Shown here: one piece after another, positions 6,771-14,000 of the stretch
How the letters are laid out: each line of letters opens with the position of its first letter
Position numbering within the stretch: the stretch's first letter is position 1
Assembly (NCBI RefSeq): GCF_001429395.1
Contig: NZ_LMJT01000005.1
Span: forward strand, 1-64,000
Direction of reading: 5' to 3'
Length of the DNA: 64,000 nucleotides
Source: Allobosea sp. Root381
GTDB lineage: Bacteria; Pseudomonadota; Alphaproteobacteria; Rhizobiales; Beijerinckiaceae
Notes under the pieces: generated by a model
Told to the model about the DNA's origin: nothing
The model's database searches: none
Seen by the model: the letters and a program-made list of their open reading frames with translations, nothing else
Position numbers and translations under genes: made by a program

Positions 6771-6943
6771 GAACGAGATGGCGCTTCGACGGGCGGAATA
6801 GTTGGCTCCGTCTCCGGCTTCAATATGTCAGAATGAACAGATTTGCTTCTTTGCCGAGCGGCCTTTGCTTGCTCGTTTTTGACCAGACGGTTCAACATCT
6901 CGGTGATGGGGTTATGGCCGTGCCGCGGGCGGGCGGGACTCAT
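6764..6943 (-). CDS. Small basic hypothetical protein (59 aa)
   Basis: The ATG at 6943 is preceded by GAGAGG (6955-6960), a good ribosome site. The product starts MSPARPRHGHNPITEML and continues with a basic helix (NRLVKNEQAKAARQRSK) and a Pro/Glu-rich tail ending in Cys. It is followed by overlapping short ORFs toward 6321. No function is recognised. Confidence 0.5.
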   Translation of the reverse strand: MSPARPRHGHNPITEMLNRLVKNEQAKAARQRSKSVHSDILKPETEPTIPPVEAPSRSC

Positions 6944-6958
6944 TGATCGAAAACCTCT

Positions 6959-7117
6959 CTACTTGACGGCCGAGCGTGGCTGCTGTGTTTCGGTTGCCTT
7001 TGGCGCGACGCTTGGAGCTGCGTAGAGCCTGATCGGCCACCATCCGATGGGATGGGGCAAGTCGTGCGGCCAGATGCGGGCGGGAAGCTTTTGGCAGAGC
7101 TGCCCTAACGACTGCAT
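6959..7117 (-). CDS. Short hypothetical ORF (52 aa)
   Basis: The ATG at 7117 begins MQSLGQLCQKLPAR, and the frame runs to a TAG at 6959-6961 that overlaps the ribosome site of the next gene. It is Trp/Pro-rich in the middle and polar at the end. There is no strong ribosome site, so confidence is low. The placement directly ahead of the 59-residue gene suggests an operon. Confidence 0.35.
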   Translation of the reverse strand: MQSLGQLCQKLPARIWPHDLPHPIGWWPIRLYAAPSVAPKATETQQPRSAVK

Positions 7118-7523
7118 AATTCACAAGGCGCCTAATCGCATCTGGGAGCAAGCATTTCAGCGCCGCATGGCATGTCGCACCTCAAAGGTATTGGCTTTCT
7201 GATGCGGAACTTCATCATTCTCGGGGTTGGCGGATCGATTGCCAGTCTCAGAATAGTTGCCGCCCCAGCGTGGAACTCAACGGGCCTGCCCACCAGGCGA
7301 GGCCGTGCGGGGATTTTGTCACTCCCTTGCAGCCGGGAACGATTCAAACGGGCGTTGGTTGCGAGTCAAGTTGGTAGGAGTTGCCTTATTCCTCACCTGA
7401 CGCTGCGATCGGAACTCGGCGAATGTCGTCGGCACCCAGTACACCCGACAAGCCGATCCGCGACATGGAACCAGGACTGAAGCCGAAGAGTTTGCAGTGC
7501 AAAATCGCACGCCGAGGCTTTGA
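7118..7523. other. Stretch without a convincing gene
   Basis: Several overlapping frames on both strands are open but none stands out. A plus frame without a start codon ends at the TGA directly before the ATG at 7524 and reads plausibly (…ANVVGTQYTRQAD…, …EEFAVQNRTPRL), so the 3' remnant of a lost gene may sit at about 7400-7523. Confidence 0.35.
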
Positions 7524-7775
7524 ATGTTCCGCTCGCCGACCTTCGTTACCTGCGCAATCGCTGTACTTCTCAGCTCTGCTGCCATGGCCCACAACCCCGG
7601 CAAAAACCCAGTTCACATTGGCGCGGAGGTTGTGCTGGGGCCGCGCTTGAGTTCCAGTCTCGGCACCTCAGCTCCGAAACACGAACCGCGACAGGAGGCG
7701 GTCGACCAAGTGGCGGACGAAACTCCGCTTCCCTCTCCCCGACGCAAAGTGCGGGTGGTGTATCCTGCGCTTTAA
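7524..7775 (+). CDS. Small exported protein of unknown function
   Basis: 83 residues; GAGG lies about ten bases before the ATG. Residues 1-22 form a plausible Sec signal peptide (hydrophobic core VTCAIAVLLSSAAM with an AMA-like cleavage site before HNPGKNP). The remaining 60 residues are Pro- and charge-rich, with a basic end (RRKVRVVYPAL), and probably unstructured. It stands alone; no relatives are recognised. Confidence 0.45.
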   Translation: MFRSPTFVTCAIAVLLSSAAMAHNPGKNPVHIGAEVVLGPRLSSSLGTSAPKHEPRQEAVDQVADETPLPSPRRKVRVVYPAL

Positions 7776-7850
7776 GGTTCACTGGTCAGTCCATCGCGAG
7801 CGCTTGACGCTTCCGCAAGGCAGAGAGAGCTATCGCATGTTGTCCGGCAT

Positions 7851-8144
7851 CTAAATTCCAGGCGAACCCGGCCCCGGCGGCTTGTCGCTGGTCTCGGGAA
7901 AGTAAGCCGCGGCAACCTCGTCGTCTTCGAGCGCCGTTTCAAGCAGCCCGCGGAGTTCAGCGATTGTCGCGAAGGGCTTCCCACATCCAGCGCATACTAC
8001 AAACGCCTCTTCATCAGTCCACTCAGGGATAAGAAGGCCGAACGCTCCGCATTCGGCGCAGGCAAATTGCGACGCACGCGACCTCAACGGCTCCTCCAAG
8101 GCACAGGCGCAGGCACAGCTGTCGAAAACTAGAGCATACGGCAA
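7851..8144 (-). CDS. Small zinc-ribbon protein
   Basis: 97 residues from a TTG at 8144; the true start may be further in. Residues about 29-55 contain two CxxC pairs (CAEC and CAGC) separated by 17 residues, a zinc-ribbon pattern. A Cys-rich N-terminus (CACAC) precedes it, and an acidic tail (EDDEVAAAYFPETSDKPPG) follows. It lies back to back with the ORF at 8147. Function is unknown. Confidence 0.45.
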   Translation of the reverse strand: MPYALVFDSCACACALEEPLRSRASQFACAECGAFGLLIPEWTDEEAFVVCAGCGKPFATIAELRGLLETALEDDEVAAAYFPETSDKPPGPGSPGI

Positions 8145-8146
8145 CC

Positions 8147-8356
8147 GTGTCTAGAAAGCCGAAGGCAGAGCGCCCTTGCGCGAATTGCAGCGCGGCCTGC
8201 TCAATTGCTCCAATCAGTGCGACTGATGCGGCCGATTTGACTGATGCGGCCGATTTGACTGATGCGGCCGAAGAGCCCCTCCCAGACGCGTTTCACGCTG
8301 CATCCAGCGCACTCGTCGCTCGACTTCAAGAAGGAGGTTATAAAGGATTTCTTTAA
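8147..8356 (+). pseudogene. Short repeat-containing ORF, probably frameshifted
   Basis: A GTG-initiated frame of 69 residues with a Cys-containing start (PCANCSAACS) and a tandem DAADLT repeat. It ends in LQEGGYKGFL, but from about 8300 another frame becomes more protein-like (LDFKKEVIKDFFKEG, then RADAVAAALRK) and runs to a TAA at 8421-8423 without its own start. The likely original was one gene of about 90 codons, broken by an indel after the repeat. The function is unknown. Confidence 0.3.
8218..8270. repeat. 18-base tandem repeat, about three copies
   Basis: Units of GACTGATGCGGCCGATTT repeat nearly perfectly and encode DAADLT in the plus frame. Near identity at the DNA level suggests recent slippage, which fits the suspected frameshift nearby. 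Confidence 0.8.
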
Positions 8357-8447
8357 AGAGGGTAGGAAGTCCGCCGGAAGGGCCGATGCCGTCGCTGCCG
8401 CCCTCAGGAAGCCTACGCAGTAAGCCTGTACCTTTAGCGCCTTTCGT

Positions 8448-8741
8448 CTAGAAAGTGCTTGGCGCGAGTTGAGCGCCAGACAGATACTTGCCGTCTTGAC
8501 TGACGACATAGCTGATGACCGTGAGGTAGCGGTGAGTGAAGGTGGTCACCAGCAAGCTGATTTCATCGCCACCCGTGGGCACGAAGCGCACATTTTTTGC
8601 GAATTCTTGCTCGTCGATACCGCTCAGGTCGCCGAATATTGTACCGTAGCGCCGCTGGCCCTTCCTAGGTACAGCAAAGAGATATCTCACAAGCGCTTTC
8701 GTACCGTCATGCAGGATCAACCTGCCTTGGCCGGACTCCAT
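8448..8741 (-). CDS. Small hypothetical protein, paralogue of 6321-6581
   Basis: 97 residues. The core begins GQGRLILHDGT and continues through GTIFGDLSGIDEQEFAKNVRF to EISLLVTTFTHRYLTV. It shares with the 6321 protein the order G-x-G, YxF, a Gly-aromatic turn, D…EFA, and (I/V)xLxVTxxT. Identity is modest, so the duplication is old or the two arrived separately. No function is known. Confidence 0.55.
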   Translation of the reverse strand: MESGQGRLILHDGTKALVRYLFAVPRKGQRRYGTIFGDLSGIDEQEFAKNVRFVPTGGDEISLLVTTFTHRYLTVISYVVSQDGKYLSGAQLAPSTF

Positions 8742-9019
8742 GATGTTCTCGCTTAAAACTCACCTCAGCGCGCTAGCGGACAGAGGGATCATGCGCAGGG
8801 ATGCCTCGCCGTTACATCCGGCGCCTGTCTCGGCTGAAAGGCAAGCATTCCAGTGTCGCAGGGGTGCGCGGCCAGAGCTTCAGACCGGAGCAGAGGCCGA
8901 TGATATCCACGACCGGCGTTTGAATTCATAAGCCAGCTGCCGCCATGACTAGGAGTCGTGGATCAGCATTTGTCAGGCGGCTTCGCGACGGCTCGCGGTT
9001 TAGCTCCCAGCGCTCGTAA
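8742..9019. other. Stretch without a gene
   Basis: No frame with a start, ribosome site and protein-like sequence was found. It separates the small paralogue from the ligase remnant. Confidence 0.4.
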
Positions 9020-9250
9020 TTGCTTGGTCAGGCGAGCGCCACGGCGCTGCGCAAGCAGATGGACAAGCTCACCATCCCCAAGCCCGCCGCCAAAATGACC
9101 GGGAGGCGAAAGACCGCCCGATGGATCAGACCCGAGCTGCTGGCGGAGATTGCGTATCGAGCCTGGACCGATGACGGAAAGCTGAGGCATGCGTCGTTCA
9201 AGGGGCTGCGCGAAGACGCCGATGAGGCGAGCATCTTTGCGCTCGGCTAG
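9020..9250 (+). pseudogene. 3' remnant of an ATP-dependent DNA ligase (LigD/LigC type)
   Basis: The last 45 residues (RWIRPELLAEIAYRAWTDDG, then LRHASFKGLREDADEA) match the C-terminal end of the OB-fold domain of bacterial ATP-dependent DNA ligases, where (R/K)PELVAE…W…DG…RHASFKGLRxD is conserved. Everything upstream is missing: an in-frame TAA sits at 9017-9019 just before the fragment, so no adenylation domain or catalytic Lys is encoded here. It is a truncated relic at the inner edge of the element, probably brought in or cut by the integration/excision history of this site. Confidence 0.7.
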
Positions 9251-9303
9251 GTCCGGCAGATAATCGTGTTAGCTCGTTTGAGCACGGACTGATCCGCGCA
9301 TGC

Positions 9304-9326
9304 TGTTGGGGTAAATGTTGGGGTAA
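9304..9326. repeat. Two 11-base direct repeats near the element end
   Basis: TGTTGGGGTAA occurs at 9304-9314 and again at 9316-9326. They lie 55 bases from the tRNA 3' end on the element side, where tyrosine integrases and excisionases usually bind arm-type sites. The assignment is an inference. Confidence 0.5.
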
Positions 9327-9379
9327 GCCCACCAAGACCCGGCTAATCCCGTTTGATTTCAGGTGTTTAGCGCAAGGCC

Positions 9380-9456
<77 letters not shown>

Positions 9457-9573
9457 GAGGCGCTGGCCTTCTAGGCCTAGCGTCGCGTGTCTGTCAATCG
9501 CCTGCGAGAGGAGTTTCGCAACGGCGCATCGAGACAAGCCGTGGCCGGTCAACGACGATGATGAGGAATGCAG

Positions 9574-9864
9574 ATGCGTGCCGTTCTCGATGTGGTGATG
9601 CTCGTCCTGAACATCTACACATGGCTACTGATCGTATCCGCCGTCCTGAGCTGGCTGATCGCCTTCAACGTGGTCAACACCCGCAACCAGTTCGTCGCGA
9701 CGATCTGGGACATGCTCTACCGGATTACCGAGCCGCTGCTACGGCCGATTCGCAACATGCTGCCCAATCTCGGCGGCATCGACATCTCGCCGATCATCCT
9801 GCTGCTCGGCATCTTCTTCATCGAGCGCGTGATTCAGCTCTATCTCTACCCCGCCGTGTTCTGA
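9574..9864 (+). CDS. YggT family membrane protein
   Basis: 96 residues from the ATG at 9574, preferred over 9568 because GAGG then lies seven bases upstream. Two hydrophobic segments (about 5-27 and 65-90) flank the conserved middle segment with [16 protein letters not shown](M/L)LP, diagnostic of the YggT family (implicated in membrane or osmotic stress and, by gene neighbourhood, division-site biology). It lies four bases before the DUF167 gene, a pairing seen in many proteobacteria. Confidence 0.9.
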   Translation: MRAVLDVVMLVLNIYTWLLIVSAVLSWLIAFNVVNTRNQFVATIWDMLYRITEPLLRPIRNMLPNLGGIDISPIILLLGIFFIERVIQLYLYPAVF

Positions 9865-9867
9865 CGC

Positions 9868-10185
9868 ATGGGGGAGCCCTGGACGGTCGCAGGCGACGGC
9901 CTGCGGCTGACGGTGAGACTGACCCCGCGCGGCGGCCGCGATGCGATCGACGGCATCGAGGCGCTCGCCGATGGCCGCTTTGTCCTGAAGGTCAGGGTCC
10001 GCGCCGCGCCGAGCGACGGCGAGGCCAATGCCGCGCTCACCGCTCTTCTGGCCAGGGAGTTCGATCTGCCGCGCTCGGCTGTGACGCTCGTGGCGGGCGC
10101 GACTGCCCGTCTCAAGACGGTCGCGCTTATGAGCGTACCAGCGGCGCTGGACGAGCGCTTGCGCGACAGGCTGGCCTCCGCCTGA
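9868..10185 (+). CDS. DUF167 (YggU-like) protein
   Basis: 105 residues with the family signature LRLTVRLTPRGGRDAIDGI, then LKVRVRAAPSDGEANAAL and VTLVAGATARLKTV. DUF167 proteins are small cytosolic alpha/beta proteins of unsettled function. The usual partner, a YggT protein, is directly upstream, so the two are probably co-transcribed. Confidence 0.9.
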   Translation: MGEPWTVAGDGLRLTVRLTPRGGRDAIDGIEALADGRFVLKVRVRAAPSDGEANAALTALLAREFDLPRSAVTLVAGATARLKTVALMSVPAALDERLRDRLASA

Positions 10186-10254
10186 GCCGCGACTGCGCCT
10201 CCCGCAATGCAGCATGCGCTTGACGAAACCACGCTCCTGCTGTTCCAAGAAGGC

Positions 10255-10947
10255 ATGGACAAGCCAGCAGCCCCCTTTCCCGACCGGCTGACGGAAGGCT
10301 ACCGCGCCTTTCTCGACGATCGGTTCGACCGCGAGAAGGATCGTTACGAGCAGCTCGCGGAAACCGGCCAGACGCCGAAGATCCTGCTGGTCGGTTGCTG
10401 CGATTCGCGCGTCTCCCCCGAGGTGATCTTCGATGCGCGGCCGGGCGAAATGTTCGTCGTCCGCAACGTCGCCAATCTGGTGCCGCCCTTCTCCCCTGAC
10501 GACCAGCTCCACGGCACCTCGGCGGCGCTCGAATATGCGGTCCAGGCGCTGAAGGTCGAGCATATCGTCATCCTCGGCCATGGCCGCTGCGGCGGCATCC
10601 GCGCCTTCGCCGATGATTCGCAGGGGCCGCTCTCGTCCGGCGACTTCATCGGCAGCTGGATCACGCTGATCGGCCCAGCCGCCGAGCGCACGGGCGGGCG
10701 CGGGCGCCACGAGACGCTGGAAGGCTATGTCGAGCGCCTCGCCTTCCAGTCGATCCAGCAGTCGCTGATCAATCTGCGCACCTTCCCCTGCGTGAAGATC
10801 CTCGAGGAAAAGGGCCGGCTGCACCTGCACGGCGCCTATTTCGCCGTCGCCACCGGCGTCCTGATGCTGCTCGACCCCGCCACCGGCCAGTTCGTGCCGG
10901 CGATCGGCGAAATGCCGCGCAAGGCCCAGCCGATCCGCTGCGATTAA
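10255..10947 (+). CDS. Beta-class carbonic anhydrase
   Basis: Interconverts CO2 and bicarbonate in the cytoplasm. The ATG at 10255 follows AAGAAGGC and gives 230 residues; the longer frame from 10207 has no ribosome site. Zinc ligands are visible: Cys48 in GCCDSR with Asp50/Arg52 forming the catalytic dyad, then His109 and Cys112 in LGHGRCGG. Length and motif spacing match the beta class. Its 3' end overlaps that of the convergent hutD-like gene by four bases. Confidence 0.95.
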   Translation: MDKPAAPFPDRLTEGYRAFLDDRFDREKDRYEQLAETGQTPKILLVGCCDSRVSPEVIFDARPGEMFVVRNVANLVPPFSPDDQLHGTSAALEYAVQALKVEHIVILGHGRCGGIRAFADDSQGPLSSGDFIGSWITLIGPAAERTGGRGRHETLEGYVERLAFQSIQQSLINLRTFPCVKILEEKGRLHLHGAYFAVATGVLMLLDPATGQFVPAIGEMPRKAQPIRCD

Positions 10948-11534
10948 AGCAGGCGAATTGTCGCCAGCAGCGCCTGCCCCGCATCAAGCGTCAGAGCAAA
11001 CGGCGCCTCGGAATCAATGCGCAGCGCATGGCCGCTCGCGACGGCGAACTCGGCCTCGCCGCAGCGGCCGCGGACCGCACCGCCCGGCGCGTAGAGGATG
11101 TGGATTGCGCCGGCCGGCGCCAACGCTTCGCCGACAACAGGCGCGCTCAGATCGATATCGCAAAGCGCGCGATCGGCGATCAGGTTGACGACCTCGACCG
11201 GGCCGTTCTCGAGCTGGCTTACGAGCGGGATGCCGCCGTCATAGCGGACCGGCCGGAAGGGCTGCCGCAGGTCGATCTCGCCGTCCGGACCTTTCAGCAC
11301 GAGGCCGCGGCCGACGACCACCGCCTGCAGACGCTCATAGCCGGAGAGATCGGAGAACGGGCCGGGCTCGACGATGGCTGTCCGACCGAGGCGCCAGATC
11401 ATGCCGTCCCAGCTTCCCGGATCGGCACCGGGGCGGACCGCATCGGCAATGTCGAGCGTGACGCCGCCGCCGTTCTTCCACGGCTTGCTGCGGAACTGCT
11501 CGGGCCGGAGCGCCGTCATTCTGGGCTGCGTCAT
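10944..11534 (-). CDS. hutD: HutD/Ves family cupin-like protein
   Basis: 196 residues with the family start RPEQFRSKPWKNGGGVT and the segment WRLGRTAIVEPGPFSDLSGYER, typical of HutD (Ves), a double-stranded beta-barrel protein linked to histidine utilisation, where it may bind formylglutamate and limit the pathway. No hut genes are adjacent here, so the role in this organism rests on family alone. It is convergent with the carbonic anhydrase gene. Confidence 0.85.
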   Translation of the reverse strand: MTQPRMTALRPEQFRSKPWKNGGGVTLDIADAVRPGADPGSWDGMIWRLGRTAIVEPGPFSDLSGYERLQAVVVGRGLVLKGPDGEIDLRQPFRPVRYDGGIPLVSQLENGPVEVVNLIADRALCDIDLSAPVVGEALAPAGAIHILYAPGGAVRGRCGEAEFAVASGHALRIDSEAPFALTLDAGQALLATIRLL

Positions 11535-11634
11535 CGCGGGCTCACCTCGTCATGTGAAATCACGTCGGAAGCCGACCGCCTCTGCCAGAAGGGCGGCCGG
11601 CTCGACCGAAACGGCGCCGCAGCGCCAGACCAAT

Positions 11635-12039
11635 CTACTGTGGCAGCGAAGCGCCGGCCTGCTTGATGGCGTTGCCGATCTGCGTGCAGAACGCCTGGGC
11701 GGTGCCGCCCTGAGCCTTGGCGAGCGCCTCGATGTCCTGGGTCATGCCCATGGCCGCGACGGTGCCCTTCTTGCCCTGCGCCTCGGCGGCGTCGCCAGCA
11801 GCCTTGTCGGCGGGCGCCGGGATCAGGTTGATCATCTTCTGCTGGATCGCGACGACATCGGCGCCGACATGGCCCTTCTCGGCGCAATAGCCGAGGACGC
11901 CGAGCTGGTTGCGCGCAGCCTGATAGGCCACGGCGAGCTGGTCGGCCTGGCTCTGGGCCAAAGCCGAAGCAGAAAGAGCCGGAGCCGAAAGTGAGAACAG
12001 AGCAGAAGCGAGGATAAGCGCCTTGGTGCTGGAAATCAT
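11635..12039 (-). CDS. Periplasmic protein of unknown function
   Basis: 134 residues from the ATG at 12039, where AAGGAC is upstream. Residues 1-29 form a Sec signal peptide (LILASALFSLSAPALSASALA before QSQADQ). The mature protein is helical, with two Cys (in GYCAEKG and FCTQIG) that could form a disulphide, and an Ala/Gly-rich middle. No enzyme motif is seen. It lies between hutD and xerD on the same strand but with gaps of about 100 bases. Confidence 0.8.
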   Translation of the reverse strand: MISSTKALILASALFSLSAPALSASALAQSQADQLAVAYQAARNQLGVLGYCAEKGHVGADVVAIQQKMINLIPAPADKAAGDAAEAQGKKGTVAAMGMTQDIEALAKAQGGTAQAFCTQIGNAIKQAGASLPQ

Positions 12040-12135
12040 GTCGGCATAGTCCTTGGTTCGCGGCAAGGCTGGTGCCTCCCCCACCGTCACTGGCTAGCCT
12101 CCGCCTCCGCTGCGAACAACCCCGCTCCGCGGGCA

Positions 12136-13062
12136 TCAGCCATCGTCTGAGAGCGGGTGCAGATCGCGCACCATGCTCTTCAGGCGATCGTCGAGGACAT
12201 GGGTGTAGATCTGGGTCGTGGCGATGTCGGCATGGCCGAGCAGTTCCTGAACGACCCGGAGATCGGCGCCGTTCTGGAGCAGATGGCTGGCGAAGGCGTG
12301 GCGCAGCACATGCGGGCTGAGGCTCGTGGAAAGGCCGGCAGCCCCTGCCAGAACCTTGAGGTCGCGACCGAAGGCCTGGCGGGTGAGATGGCCACTTTCG
12401 CCCTCGGCCGGGAACAGCCAGCGGCTCTCCGCGGCGCCACTCTCGCGCAGCGCGTCGAGCCAGCTGAGGGCTGCCTCGCGCGCCGCCTCGTTTAGCGGCA
12501 CCAGCCGATCCTTGTCGCCCTTGCCGCGCACCACCAGGAAGCGCTCGCGCGTCGTCGCCGCCGACAGCGGCAGCGCGATCAGTTCCGAGACGCGCAGGCC
12601 TGTGGCGTAGAGCATCTCGATGAGGCAGCGCATCCTGAGCGCCCGCAGCCGCATCGGCCGCGTCAACCCGTCCTGCTCGCAGGCGAGCCTCGCCGTCTCG
12701 AGCAGCCGGTCGACCTCGGCCACCGAGATCACCTTGGGCAGCGGGCGCCCCTGACGTGGGCCCTCGATCGCGGCGGAAGGATCGCCCGGCGAAAACCCCT
12801 CGGTATAGAGGAAGCGGTGGAACTGCCGCACCGCCGAGAGCCGGCGCGCCGCCGAGGAGGCCTTTAGCCCACGTACCGCGATTTCGGCGAGCCAGGCTCG
12901 GATATCCTCGGCCGTGACGGCGTCGAGCGCCCGACCGCCCAAAAATTCGAGATAGTCGTCAATGTCGCGCTGATAGGCGTCGAGGGTGTTCCGGGCGGCG
13001 CCGCGCTCGGCCGCGAGCATGTCGAGGAAGCCGTTGAGGCGGGCGCGTGCGATCCGGCTCAT
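12136..13062 (-). CDS. xerD: Tyrosine recombinase XerD
   Basis: Site-specific recombinase that, with XerC, resolves chromosome dimers at dif. 308 residues from the ATG at 13062, which overlaps the stop of the small membrane protein gene upstream. The N-terminal SAM-like DNA-binding domain (FLDMLAAERGAARNTLDAYQRD) is at about 10-90. Catalytic residues are present: Arg157 (ATGLRVSE), His251 and Arg254 (HVLRHAFASHLL), His277 (LLGHADIATTQ) and Tyr286 (YTHV). It is a housekeeping gene, not the integrase of the neighbouring element. Confidence 0.95.
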   Translation of the reverse strand: MSRIARARLNGFLDMLAAERGAARNTLDAYQRDIDDYLEFLGGRALDAVTAEDIRAWLAEIAVRGLKASSAARRLSAVRQFHRFLYTEGFSPGDPSAAIEGPRQGRPLPKVISVAEVDRLLETARLACEQDGLTRPMRLRALRMRCLIEMLYATGLRVSELIALPLSAATTRERFLVVRGKGDKDRLVPLNEAAREAALSWLDALRESGAAESRWLFPAEGESGHLTRQAFGRDLKVLAGAAGLSTSLSPHVLRHAFASHLLQNGADLRVVQELLGHADIATTQIYTHVLDDRLKSMVRDLHPLSDDG

Positions 13063-13253
13063 TTCGGCTGCAGTTTCGCGGGCGGCACGATCTCGACCAT
13101 CTCTCGCGGCACCGGCTGGACGAAGGTAACGAGGGCGACCATGCCGCCGAGGACCAGCCCGCCGAGCAGGGCCAGGAAGACGACGAATCTGAACAGGGTC
13201 GGCACGGCGCGGCAAATCCTCGAGCGAACGGTCGATGCGTCGGACCTACGCAT
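13059..13253 (-). CDS. Small conserved single-span membrane protein
   Basis: 64 residues from the ATG at 13253, the last in-frame Met that keeps the basic N-terminus. One transmembrane helix (FVVFLALLGGLVLGGMVALVTFV) is followed by a short periplasmic tail with PVPREMVEIVPPAKL. A protein of this shape commonly lies between xerD and aroK in Hyphomicrobiales. It overlaps xerD by four bases and diverges from aroK. Function is unknown. Confidence 0.8.
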   Translation of the reverse strand: MRRSDASTVRSRICRAVPTLFRFVVFLALLGGLVLGGMVALVTFVQPVPREMVEIVPPAKLQPK

Positions 13254-13376
13254 CTTTTGGAGAGATGGCGGGCAGGGACAAGGGCGGCAAGGCCACAACT
13301 CGGCCAAATTCTGCAGGGTGCGGACATGACGCGGCGTCCCCCCTCATGCTAAACGGGCGCTGAGGACAACGCCGCA

Positions 13377-14000
13377 ATGACCATCGCCGAGACGCTCGAC
13401 CAGCCCGAGAGTGCGGAAGCCCGTGCAGACCGTGACGCCGTGCGCGCGGCGCTGGGCCAGCGCGCCGTCGTGCTCGTCGGGATGATGGGGTCCGGCAAGA
13501 GCTCGGTCGGCAAACGGCTGGCGGCGCGGCTCGGCCTGCCTTTCGTCGATGCCGACACCGAGATCGAGACCGCCGCCGGCATGACGATCCCCGAGATCTT
13601 CGCCCAGCGCGGCGAGGCCGAGTTCCGCGACGGCGAGCGCCGCGTCATCAGCCGCATCCTGGCGACGCGCCGGCCGCTCGTGCTGGCGACGGGCGGCGGC
13701 GCCTTCATGAATGCCGAGACGCGCCAGCGCATCGCCGAGCTCGGCATCTCGGTCTGGCTCAAGGCCGAGCCCGAGGTGCTGATGCGGCGCGTCCGCAAGC
13801 GTTCGAACCGGCCGCTGCTGCAGACCGCCGATCCCGAGGGGACGCTGCGCCGGATGCTCGCCGAGCGCGAACCGGTCTATGCGCTCTCCGATCTGACGCT
13901 GGTTTCGCGCGAGGAACCCCATGAGATCGTCGTCACGGCGGCGATTGCGGCGCTCGACGAGCATCTGCGCGCGAATCCCGACCAAAGGCCGCACCCATGA
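13377..14000 (+). CDS. aroK: Shikimate kinase
   Basis: Phosphorylates shikimate at the 3-OH, the fifth step of chorismate synthesis. 207 residues with about 28 extra at the N-terminus, as usual in this order. Walker A is GMMGSGKSSVG (35-45). The shikimate site residues are in FVDADTEIE and EFRDGERR, and the GGGAF motif follows. The stop overlaps aroB (ATGA at 13997-14000), so the two are coupled. Confidence 0.97.
   Translation: MTIAETLDQPESAEARADRDAVRAALGQRAVVLVGMMGSGKSSVGKRLAARLGLPFVDADTEIETAAGMTIPEIFAQRGEAEFRDGERRVISRILATRRPLVLATGGGAFMNAETRQRIAELGISVWLKAEPEVLMRRVRKRSNRPLLQTADPEGTLRRMLAEREPVYALSDLTLVSREEPHEIVVTAAIAALDEHLRANPDQRPHP

Noticed and set aside
7172..7480. A 102-codon plus-strand frame with a hydrophobic start
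   Set aside because: It could mimic a signal peptide, but the remaining sequence has no protein-like character and competes with several equal frames.
12136..13062. Considered as the integrase of the accessory element
   Set aside because: It has XerD length and sequence, and lies on the core side of the tRNA beside conserved rhizobial genes.
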